Shown here piece by piece: positions 1-4,565 of a stretch of DNA of 5,780 nucleotides (its first letter is position 1; each line of letters opens with the position of its first letter). Source of the DNA: SIG402 sp045639045. Lineage in GTDB: Bacteria; Bacillota; Clostridia; Christensenellales; Borkfalkiaceae. The stretch spans positions 1-5,780 of the forward strand of contig JAZUCI010000119.1 in NCBI GenBank assembly GCA_045639045.1, read 5' to 3'. The translations under genes were made by a program, and so were the position numbers. The notes under the pieces were generated by a model. The model had not been told where the DNA came from, ran no database searches, and saw nothing but the letters and a program-made list of their open reading frames with translations.

Positions 1-183
1 CGCAATGGTGGTATCCGTCATGATGGTTGCGGGGTTGGAGTTTACTAAAACCACCTCGTACCCTTCTTCCTTTAGCGCCAAGCAAGCTTGCGTGCCTGCG
101 TAGTCAAATTCCGCCGCCTGACCGATAACGATGGGGCCCGATCCGATGATAAGTACCTTTTTAATGTCCGTTCTCTTTGCCAT
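1..183 (-). CDS. carB: Carbamoyl-phosphate synthase large subunit, N-terminal 61 codons (runs off the window)
   Basis: This is the start of the large subunit, which makes carbamoyl phosphate from bicarbonate, ATP and glutamine-derived ammonia for pyrimidine and arginine synthesis in the cytoplasm. The family's N-terminal signature is plain: GSGPIVIGQAAEFDYAG at residues 14-30, followed by LVNSNPATIMTDTTIA at 46-61. These belong to the first pre-ATP-grasp domain. The ATG at 183-181 is supported by AAGGAG at 196-191, seven bases upstream, and by MAKRTDIKKVLIIGSGP matching the usual family start. It lies 25 nt after pyrC in the same direction, so it is probably co-transcribed under the PyrR attenuator. 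The small (glutaminase) subunit gene carA does not precede it as it often does. Only about 6% of a protein of roughly 1,060 residues is visible, so completeness cannot be judged. Confidence 0.95.
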   Translation of the reverse strand, partial: MAKRTDIKKVLIIGSGPIVIGQAAEFDYAGTQACLALKEEGYEVVLVNSNPATIMTDTTIA

Positions 184-208
184 TTTCTTTCTCCTTATAT
201 TCCGTATT

Positions 209-1411
209 TTATTTTTTGTAAATTTCTTCGTTGCCTAAATAGGTGCATTCGCATACGCCGAACAGTTTTTCGCCTTGGAAGGGGGTTGCCCTACCCTTGG
301 ATAAAAACTCTTCGGGGTTTACGGTAAATTCTTCTTCTAAATCGAACACCGTAACACCGCCGTCGTAAGGAATGCCAAACCGTTCGCGGGGGCGAATCGC
401 TAAAGCGTCTATCACCCGTTCCATACTTACCTTACCCGTTTTAATTAGGTGGGTATAAATTACGGCAAACGCGGTTTCCAACCCCACGATACCGAACGCG
501 CTTTTTTCTAAGCCCTTGGCTTTTTCTTCCGCACTGTGGGGCGCGTGGTCGGTGGCTATCATATCCACCGTTCCGTCAATCAAGCCTTCTAGTAGCGCGA
601 GTCGGTCTTCCTTTCCGCGTAGGGGCGGATTCATTTTGAATCTGCCTTCTTCCTTTAAGTCGCTATCGTCCATCACTAAGTAATGGGGGGCGGTTTCGCA
701 GGTGATATCCACCCCTTCCGCCTTGGCTTTTTTTATGGCTTCCACACTTTCCTTTGCGGAAACGTGGCAAACGTGGTAACTAACCCCCGTTTGCTTTACC
801 AGCTCAATATCCCGTTTGATGGGCCCGTATTCGCTTTCCGAACAAATTCCCTTATGCCCGCGCGCTTTTGCGTACGCGCCTAAATGAATATAACCGCCGA
901 ACAGCAACGCGTTATCTTCGCAATGCGCAACGATGGGCTTATTTAACGCCTTGGCGCGGAGCATTGCGTTTTTCATCATTTCTTCGCTTTGCACGCCCCT
1001 GCCGTCATCCGAAAAACCAACGCATAGGGGGGCCAAGCCTTCCATATCCGAAAGTTCCTTGCCGTTTTGCCCCACCGTGATTGCCGCGTAGGGGTAAACC
1101 GCGCATTTCGCGCCCGCGTTTATCATATCCAGTTGCGTTTGCATATGTTCTACGCTATCGGGTACGGGGTTTAGGTTGGGCATACTGCACACCGCCGTGT
1201 ATCCCCCGCGCGCCGCCGCTTTGGTTCCGCTTTCCACCGTTTCCTTATACGAAAACCCCGGTTCCCTTAAATGCACGTGTACGTCGCAAAAGGAAGGAAG
1301 CACCGCGTATTTGGGGCTGTTGTATTTTTGATTTTCGGGGCGGGAAAGGAATTCCTTTACCGCTTGTTCGGCGCGTTGTTTAACGCCCGTTATTTTTAAT
1401 TTTACGCTCAT
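209..1411 (-). CDS. pyrC: Dihydroorotase (class I, zinc amidohydrolase)
   Basis: Catalyses reversible cyclisation of N-carbamoyl-L-aspartate to dihydroorotate, the third step of UMP synthesis. Visible motifs in order: DVHVHLREPG at 43-52 (metal ligands H45, H47 and substrate-binding R49), the MPN segment at 78-80 (N80 excluded from certainty, the Asn follows Met-Pro), FSDDG at 133-137 (Asp ligand), AHCED at 162-166 (H163), HVCHVS at 213-218 (H216), MNPPLR at 260-265, and ATDHAPH at 286-292 (catalytic D288). The barrel is therefore intact. At 400 residues it is shorter than B. subtilis PyrC (428). The N-terminus lacks the usual strand-rich segment and has a Lys/Glu-rich, probably helical stretch instead. 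The C-terminal linker before TVFDLEEEF (354-362) is also shortened. The start codon overlaps the pyrR stop as ATGA, with AAGGAG at 1424-1419 inside pyrR, so translation is probably coupled. Confidence 0.96.
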   Translation of the reverse strand: MSVKLKITGVKQRAEQAVKEFLSRPENQKYNSPKYAVLPSFCDVHVHLREPGFSYKETVESGTKAAARGGYTAVCSMPNLNPVPDSVEHMQTQLDMINAGAKCAVYPYAAITVGQNGKELSDMEGLAPLCVGFSDDGRGVQSEEMMKNAMLRAKALNKPIVAHCEDNALLFGGYIHLGAYAKARGHKGICSESEYGPIKRDIELVKQTGVSYHVCHVSAKESVEAIKKAKAEGVDITCETAPHYLVMDDSDLKEEGRFKMNPPLRGKEDRLALLEGLIDGTVDMIATDHAPHSAEEKAKGLEKSAFGIVGLETAFAVIYTHLIKTGKVSMERVIDALAIRPRERFGIPYDGGVTVFDLEEEFTVNPEEFLSKGRATPFQGEKLFGVCECTYLGNEEIYKK

Positions 1412-1959
1412 CCGCCCTCTCCTTCGGTTTCACAGATATATACGCCCGTTTCCCCGTCCACTTCGCTAAGTAATACCGAAATGCGTTCGGCAGTAGAGGT
1501 GGGAACGTTTTTCCCCACGAAGTCGGGGCGAATGGGGAGTTCCCTATGCCCGCGGTCCACTAATACCGCAAGTTGAATTTCCTTGGGGCGGGCGTGCGAA
1601 AACGCCGCTTCTATCGCCGCGCGTACCGTTCTGCCCGTATGCAGTACGTCGTCCACGATTACCACGCGCTTATCACGGATATCAAAGGGAACGTGGCACT
1701 CACTTTCCGCACCCTTTTTCACTTCTTCGGGCATATCGTCCCTGTGGGGGGTAATATCCAAACTGCCCACGGGTACGCGTACCCCTTCAAACCGTTCAAT
1801 ATTATCCGCAAGCATTTGGGCAAGCGGAACACCCCTGCGTTTAATCCCTAAAAGGCATAGGTTTTCCACCCCGCGGTTGCGTTCGATAATTTCGTGCGTA
1901 ATACGGGCAAGCGCGCGCCGCACCGCCGTTTCGTCCATTAAAATTGCCTTGCGTTTCAT
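1408..1959 (-). CDS. pyrR: PyrR: pyr mRNA-binding attenuation regulator / uracil phosphoribosyltransferase
   Basis: PyrR binds a hairpin in pyr leader RNA when UMP or UTP is high and so favours termination. Many members also convert uracil and PRPP to UMP. The 183 residues match the family length (B. subtilis 181) and align from the first codons (KAILMDETAVRRAL), which fixes the start. Motifs seen: GIKRRG at 38-43, DITPHRDD at 68-75, the PRPP-binding loop VVIVDDVLHTGRT at 99-111, and VDRGHRELPIRPDFVGKNVPTS at 134-155, given here only as endpoints of the conserved basic surface (R136, H138, R139, R144). H22, implicated in RNA binding in B. subtilis, is conserved. Position 18 is Ala where I recall Thr in B. 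subtilis. It is the first gene of its operon and lies directly after the attenuator that it presumably reads, an autoregulatory layout. Its own ribosome binding site is atypical. Confidence 0.97.
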   Translation of the reverse strand: MKRKAILMDETAVRRALARITHEIIERNRGVENLCLLGIKRRGVPLAQMLADNIERFEGVRVPVGSLDITPHRDDMPEEVKKGAESECHVPFDIRDKRVVIVDDVLHTGRTVRAAIEAAFSHARPKEIQLAVLVDRGHRELPIRPDFVGKNVPTSTAERISVLLSEVDGETGVYICETEGEGG

Positions 1960-1960
1960 A

Positions 1961-1967
1961 CCTCACC
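1961..1967 (-). promoter_or_regulatory. Atypical ribosome binding site of pyrR (GGTGAGG)
   Basis: Every other start in the window with a clear site uses AGGAG. Before pyrR the sequence is TTTTTTGTTTGGTGAGGT and then ATG. GGTGA can pair with the UCACC end of 16S rRNA, three bases before the start, but the AGGAG core position is taken up by the attenuator's T-tract and the following TGTTT. The leader thus appears to trade translation strength for placing the terminator right against the gene. The start itself is secure from protein homology. Confidence 0.6.
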
Positions 1968-1971
1968 AAAC

Positions 1972-1997
1972 AAAAAAGCCTTGCCCATTGGCAAGAC
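1972..1997 (-). terminator. Intrinsic terminator of the pyr attenuator, just upstream of pyrR
   Basis: The transcript reads CTTGCC (1995-1990), loop AATG (1989-1986), GGCAAG (1985-1980), GC, then six T at 1977-1972. The six core pairs are perfect. A U-G wobble (1996/1979) and a G-C pair (1997/1978) extend the stem to eight. The T-tract ends only 12 nt before the pyrR start codon, so in this position it must be conditional rather than constitutive. It is the OFF arm of the PyrR switch: its 5' strand is also the pairing partner of the antiterminator. Confidence 0.88.
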
Positions 1998-2083
1998 CGC
2001 ATAGTTTTCCCCATAATCAACGCGCAAAAACCCCGTTTTCGGTTTTTTGCACCCCGGTTTTGAAATAAAATTGCCATCTTGCC
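1990..2083 (-). promoter_or_regulatory. Antiterminator pairing of the pyr leader (arms 2083-2077 and 1996-1990)
   Basis: GGCAAGA at 2083-2077 is the exact reverse complement of TCTTGCC at 1996-1990, which is the 5' strand of the terminator. Pairing of these arms would destroy the terminator and allow transcription into pyrR. The same GGCAAGA forms the 3' side of the PyrR-binding hairpin, so the two structures exclude each other. A second GGCAA copy at 2075-2071 could pair with TTGCC in a weaker five-pair register. The intervening RNA is largely taken up by a separate hairpin, which would bring the arms together. The pairing is read directly; the mechanism is inferred from B. subtilis. Confidence 0.82.
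2022..2052 (-). promoter_or_regulatory. Hairpin inside the antiterminator loop of the pyr leader
   Basis: The transcript folds as GUGCAAAAA (2052-2044) against UUUUUGCGC (2030-2022), including one U-G wobble. After a small internal loop comes CCG/CGG (2042-2040 with 2035-2033) capped by AAAA. That makes twelve pairs in total. The T-run is inside the 3' arm and is followed by GCGCG, so this is not a terminator. Its likely role is structural, bridging the long gap between the two antiterminator arms. Confidence 0.6.
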
Positions 2084-2107
2084 GATATCACGGTATCGCT
2101 TAAAGAT
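2076..2107 (-). promoter_or_regulatory. PyrR-binding loop (anti-antiterminator) in the pyr leader RNA
   Basis: The lower stem is AUCUU (2107-2103) with AAGAU (2080-2076). An internal loop follows, with UAAG on the 5' side and GC on the 3' side. The upper stem is CGAUA (2098-2094) with UAUCG (2087-2083), capped by the hexaloop CCGUGA (2093-2088). The hexaloop fits the CNGNGA loop of Bacillus PyrR sites, and a purine-rich internal bulge below a short upper stem is also part of that known architecture. The stem bases differ from the Bacillus consensus but remain paired, as expected of covariation. The hairpin starts about 5 nt after the predicted transcription start. Binding of PyrR would hold GGCAAGA and release the terminator. 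Confidence 0.85.
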
Positions 2108-2118
2108 TCATTGCAATT

Positions 2119-2147
2119 ATTGTATCACGCGTACGCGCGTTTGTCAA
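2119..2147 (-). promoter_or_regulatory. Promoter of the pyr operon
   Basis: A perfect -35 TTGACA at 2147-2142 and a -10 TACAAT at 2124-2119 are separated by exactly 17 bp. TGA immediately before the -10 makes it an extended -10. The start of transcription is predicted at an A around 2112-2111, giving a leader of about 150 nt to pyrR. The spacer contains the perfect palindrome CGCGTACGCG (2128-2137). No other strong promoter is visible between the upstream terminators and pyrR. Confidence 0.9.
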
Positions 2148-2156
2148 GCGTTTTAT

Positions 2157-2199
2157 AAAAAAAGTGCGGCGGAAGTGAAATTTTACTTACTTGCGCCGC
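2157..2199 (-). terminator. Second terminator-like hairpin between kdgK and the pyr promoter
   Basis: The transcript carries GCGGCG (2199-2194) pairing with CGCCGC (2171-2166). After a C/C mismatch, AAGU (2192-2189) pairs with ACUU (2176-2173). The loop is A/U-rich and a run of seven T follows at 2163-2157. It lies about 20 nt after the stronger kdgK terminator and 10 nt before the pyr -35. A plausible role is backup insulation of the PyrR-controlled operon from read-through. A copy of a short palindromic interspersed repeat is an alternative that needs the genome to test. Confidence 0.65.
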
Positions 2200-2216
2200 C
2201 CCTACCCCGTAAACGG

Positions 2217-2254
2217 AAAAAATAAAGGGGGGAATCCCGTTTTGGAACTCCCCC
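2217..2254 (-). terminator. Strong intrinsic terminator after kdgK
   Basis: Starting 11 nt after the kdgK stop codon, GGGGGAGUUCC (2254-2244) pairs with GGGAUUCCCCC (2238-2228) through eleven pairs, two of them wobbles, around the loop AAAAC. It is followed by C and TTTATTTTTT (2226-2217). An outer inverted repeat, GTAAACGG/CCGTTTAC (2260-2253 and 2216-2209), flanks it and could extend the fold beyond the T-tract. It marks the end of the hexuronate operon. Confidence 0.92.
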
Positions 2255-2265
2255 GTTTACCGTTG

Positions 2266-3285
2266 TTATCTTTCTACGCGGCCGCTACCGTTACCGCCCG
2301 CAAGCTTTTGCACTTCTTCTTTGGAAACCAAGTTATAGTCCCCTTCAATGCTATGCTTTAAGCAGCTTGCAGCAACTGCAAATTCAATGGCAGGCTGGCT
2401 ATCGTAGTTATGCAAAAGCGCGTAAATCAAGCCGCCGCCAAAGCTATCCCCACCGCCAACGCGGTCCACGATATGCACGGGATATTGCTTGGAATAGTAC
2501 GCTTTCCCTTCGCTATACAGCATTGCCGCCCAAAGGTTATCGCTTGCGGATAGCGAGGTACGCAAGGTGATTGCCACCTTTTTAAAGCCGAATTTATCCG
2601 TAAGTTGCTTTGCAACGCTTTCGTACGCGGCGTGGTTTAATTCGCCCTTTTCCACGCTGGTGTTTTCCGCGCGGATACCGAATACGTCGTACGCGTCCTC
2701 TTCGTTAGAAATACATACGTCCACGTATTGCATAAGACCGCTCATCACTTCGCGCGCTTTATCACGCGTCCATAGTTTATTGCGGTAGTTTAAGTCGCAA
2801 GAAACGGTTAAGCCAAGCGCTTTCGCCGCCTTTGCCGCTTGCAAGGTAAGGTGGGCAACGTTATCCCCCAAAGCGGGCGTAATCCCCGTAAAGTGGAACC
2901 AATCCGCGCCCTTGAACGCCTTTTCCCAATCGTATTCATCGTTATTAGAAAGGGCGAAAGCAGAGCCCGCGCGGTCGTAAATTACCTTACTTGCGCGTTG
3001 GGAAGCACCCTTTTCTAAAAAGTAAATGCCCACGCGGCTGCCACCGCGAACGATAGCGGAAGTATCTACCCCGAATTTTCTTAAAGAGTTTACCGCCGCT
3101 TGGCCGATTTCGTGCGAAGGCAGTTTGGTTACGAAGGCGGCTTCCACCCCGTAATTTGCCAAGGAAACGGCAACGTTTGCTTCCCCGCCGCCAAAGGTCA
3201 TACCCAAAGCGCCCGCTTGCACGAAGCGTTCGTAGCCCGCGGGGGCAAGGCGCAACATCAATTCACCTAAAGTTACAACTTTCAT
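2266..3285 (-). CDS. kdgK: 2-keto-3-deoxygluconate (KDG) kinase, PfkB family
   Basis: Phosphorylates KDG with ATP to 2-keto-3-deoxy-6-phosphogluconate, the substrate of the aldolase encoded two genes upstream. The 339-residue ribokinase-fold protein shows the N-terminal sugar-site segment FGGGEANVAVSLA (31-43), the mid-domain SCDLNYRNKLW (162-172) typical of KDG kinases, ISNEED (192-197), and the C-terminal PfkB signature VDRVGGGDSFGGGL (273-286) with catalytic base D280. The DRVGGGDSF form, rather than DTTGAGDSF, is characteristic of the KdgK branch. Fructokinase or another sugar kinase is a less likely reading given the neighbours. The ATG follows AAGGAG (3298-3293) by seven bases. The protein ends in a short Gly/Arg tail (GGNGSGRVER) with no obvious function. 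It is the last gene before the terminator. Confidence 0.94.
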   Translation of the reverse strand: MKVVTLGELMLRLAPAGYERFVQAGALGMTFGGGEANVAVSLANYGVEAAFVTKLPSHEIGQAAVNSLRKFGVDTSAIVRGGSRVGIYFLEKGASQRASKVIYDRAGSAFALSNNDEYDWEKAFKGADWFHFTGITPALGDNVAHLTLQAAKAAKALGLTVSCDLNYRNKLWTRDKAREVMSGLMQYVDVCISNEEDAYDVFGIRAENTSVEKGELNHAAYESVAKQLTDKFGFKKVAITLRTSLSASDNLWAAMLYSEGKAYYSKQYPVHIVDRVGGGDSFGGGLIYALLHNYDSQPAIEFAVAASCLKHSIEGDYNLVSKEEVQKLAGGNGSGRVER

Positions 3286-3292
3286 AATTTTT

Positions 3293-3298
3293 CTCCTT
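3293..3298 (-). promoter_or_regulatory. kdgK ribosome binding site overlapping the stop codon of the preceding gene
   Basis: The hydrolase gene ends in TAA (3299-3297), which is the first part of TAAGGAG. The Shine-Dalgarno sequence of kdgK therefore overlaps the terminating codon. This favours re-initiation by ribosomes finishing the hydrolase and supports that gene being a true, co-expressed operon member. Confidence 0.8.
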
Positions 3299-3920
3299 AA
3301 ATTTTTTCAAAGGCGGAAAGCCATTCTTCCGCAATCAGTTTTGCGCCCGCGATGTGCGGATGTACCCCGTCGTAAAGATAGGGCTCTACACCGAATTTTT
3401 CCGCGGCTGCGTTAAATTTTTCTTGCAAGGGTACGAAAACCGCGTTAAATTCCTTTGCGATTTCTTTTACCGCTTTTGCGTACTCGTACACCGCCGTAAA
3501 TTCGTTAAAGCGCGCTTCGGTTGCGCTACCCTTTAACACGAAGGGTTCTAACAACATGATTTTTACGTTGGGAAAGCGCTCCTTCGTTTCTTCTAACATG
3601 GTGCGGTACACGCGTTGAAAGCGGTTTAGTTCCACCCCGTTTTGATAGTTAATTTCGTGCCAAATATCGTTGATGCCGATTAAAATGGAAAGCACGTCGG
3701 GTTGTTCGTTCCATACGTCCGCTTTAATTCGGGCGTATAAATCCACCACGCGGTTGCCGCTAATCCCCTTGTTTACGATTTGGTAAGCGGTGGGATTTTT
3801 TCCAAGCAAAGTTCCCGCTACTTGCGCAACGTAGCCGTTGCCAAAGCTCCAAACCGAGCCGGGTAGTTCCCGATTCCGCCCCATATCCGTAATGCTATCG
3901 CCGAAAAATAAAATTTTCAT
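3297..3920 (-). CDS. SGNH/GDSL-family hydrolase, probable cytoplasmic carbohydrate esterase
   Basis: A 207-residue single-domain SGNH hydrolase. The family blocks are clear: FGDSIT at 6-11 with nucleophile S9, GISGN at 52-56 (oxyanion-hole glycine), IGINDIW at 81-87 with N84, and YDGVHPHIAGA at 183-193 with the D184/H187 pair. There is no signal peptide or membrane segment, so it acts inside the cell. The substrate cannot be read from sequence. The closest general description is the esterase/lysophospholipase L1-like group, which includes many sugar O-acetylesterases. Its place between kdgA and kdgK suggests removal of O-acetyl or another ester from an imported uronide or sugar acid, which is inference. 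Its ATG shares one base with the kdgA stop (TAATG), and AAGGAT inside kdgA serves as ribosome binding site. Overlap at both ends argues for a genuine operon role. Confidence 0.88.
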   Translation of the reverse strand: MKILFFGDSITDMGRNRELPGSVWSFGNGYVAQVAGTLLGKNPTAYQIVNKGISGNRVVDLYARIKADVWNEQPDVLSILIGINDIWHEINYQNGVELNRFQRVYRTMLEETKERFPNVKIMLLEPFVLKGSATEARFNEFTAVYEYAKAVKEIAKEFNAVFVPLQEKFNAAAEKFGVEPYLYDGVHPHIAGAKLIAEEWLSAFEKI

Positions 3921-4471
3921 TATTCTTTCATCCTTTTCAGCGCGTTTTTCACGAAGAAGCTTCCGCCCACCGCAACGATTTTGGGGAACGCCAAAAATTC
4001 TTCCATATTATTTTCGTCCACGCCGCCCGTGGGTACGAATGTAACTTGGGGGAAGGGCGCGGCAAGCGCTTTAATGGCGCTAAGCCCACCGTATACGTTT
4101 GCGGGGAAAAATTTCACCGTGGTAATGCCAAGGGAAATAGCTTGCATAATTTCGGTGGGGGTTACGCAACCGGGAATATACGGAATATTCTTCTTTTTGC
4201 ATACCTTTGCCACTTCTACGGATAAACCGGGGGAAACGATAAATTGCGCCCCTGCGGCAATCGCCCTTTTGCATTGTTCGGCGTTAATTACCGTACCTGC
4301 GCCCACTTCCATTTGGGGGAATTCCTTCGCGCAAAGGCGAATTGCTTCTTCCGCGCAAGCCGTACGGAAGGTAACTTCCGCGCAAGGGATACCGTCCTTA
4401 ATCAAAGCGGTGAATACCTTTCTTGCTTCGTCCAAGTCTTTTACAACCACGACGGGGATATATTTTTGCAT
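3920..4471 (-). CDS. kdgA: KDPG/KHG aldolase (2-keto-3-deoxy-6-phosphogluconate aldolase)
   Basis: Class I aldolase that splits KDPG into pyruvate and glyceraldehyde-3-phosphate, the last step of the Entner-Doudoroff branch for hexuronates. Landmarks: IPVVVVKDLDEA (5-16), AEVTFRT (31-37) with E32 and R36, GAGTV (57-61), SPGLS (80-84), IPGCVTP (99-105), VKFFPAN (119-125) with Schiff-base K120, PTGGV (147-151) and GGSFFV (169-174). All catalytic positions are present. At 183 residues it is shorter than the usual 205-213: about 15-20 residues are missing at the N-terminus and 20-25 at the C-terminus compared with E. coli Eda. The ATG at 4471 is preceded by AGGAG at 4487-4483 with a rather long 11-nt spacer, and I see no better start upstream. 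It is the first gene after a probable internal promoter and is translationally adjacent to the hydrolase. Confidence 0.93.
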   Translation of the reverse strand: MQKYIPVVVVKDLDEARKVFTALIKDGIPCAEVTFRTACAEEAIRLCAKEFPQMEVGAGTVINAEQCKRAIAAGAQFIVSPGLSVEVAKVCKKKNIPYIPGCVTPTEIMQAISLGITTVKFFPANVYGGLSAIKALAAPFPQVTFVPTGGVDENNMEEFLAFPKIVAVGGSFFVKNALKRMKE

Positions 4472-4500
4472 AATAAAATACGCTCCTACTCTTTTTCTTT

Positions 4501-4534
4501 ATTGTATCATATTTACACCCAAAAGTGTAAACAA
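4501..4534 (-). promoter_or_regulatory. Probable internal promoter for kdgA-hydrolase-kdgK
   Basis: TGATACAAT gives an extended -10 (TACAAT at 4506-4501), like the one at the pyr promoter. The matching -35 is less clear. TTTACA at 4531-4526 lies 19 bp upstream. Alternatively TTGTTT (4534-4529) pairs with TATGAT (4511-4506) at 17 bp. Transcription would begin near 4494, about 23 nt before the kdgA start. No convincing terminator precedes it, so read-through from uxuB probably also contributes. Confidence 0.68.
4512..4531 (-). promoter_or_regulatory. Inverted repeat TTTACAC-N6-GTGTAAA, candidate operator
   Basis: Perfect 7-bp arms (4531-4525 and 4518-4512) flank a six-base spacer and sit between the putative -35 and -10 of the kdgA promoter, where a bound repressor would block polymerase. 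As an RNA hairpin it would lie upstream of the predicted start, so a protein-binding site is the better reading. The regulator cannot be named; uronate operons in Firmicutes are commonly controlled by LacI- or GntR-family repressors. A third GTGTAAA half-site occurs at 4571-4565. Confidence 0.6.
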
Positions 4535-4565
4535 AAGTTGCCGTTTGCTATGCAATTATTGTCTT

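Noticed and set aside
2022..2052. The leader hairpin with internal T-run as an additional terminator.
   Set aside because: The T residues are paired inside the 3' arm and followed by GCGCG, not a free U-tract.
1583..2068. A 161-codon plus-strand frame over pyrR and its leader.
   Set aside because: The opposite strand holds pyrR and a structured leader RNA. The frame has no start signal or family resemblance.
1841..2077. A 78-codon minus-strand frame starting inside the pyr leader and running into pyrR out of frame, considered as a leader peptide.
   Set aside because: The ATG is embedded in the PyrR-binding and antiterminator segment, has no AGGAG upstream, and has no run of regulatory codons. 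Attenuation here is explained by RNA folding and PyrR.
4536..4560. TTGCATAGCAA hairpin after uxuB as a terminator.
   Set aside because: Only four pairs with A/T closure and no immediate U-tract, too weak to call.
4545..4562. ACAATAATTGCA after uxuB, shared with the sequence around the pyr -10, as another promoter.
   Set aside because: No -35 is found at a suitable distance and the hexamer would be GACAAT. The twelve-base match is A/T-rich and likely fortuitous.
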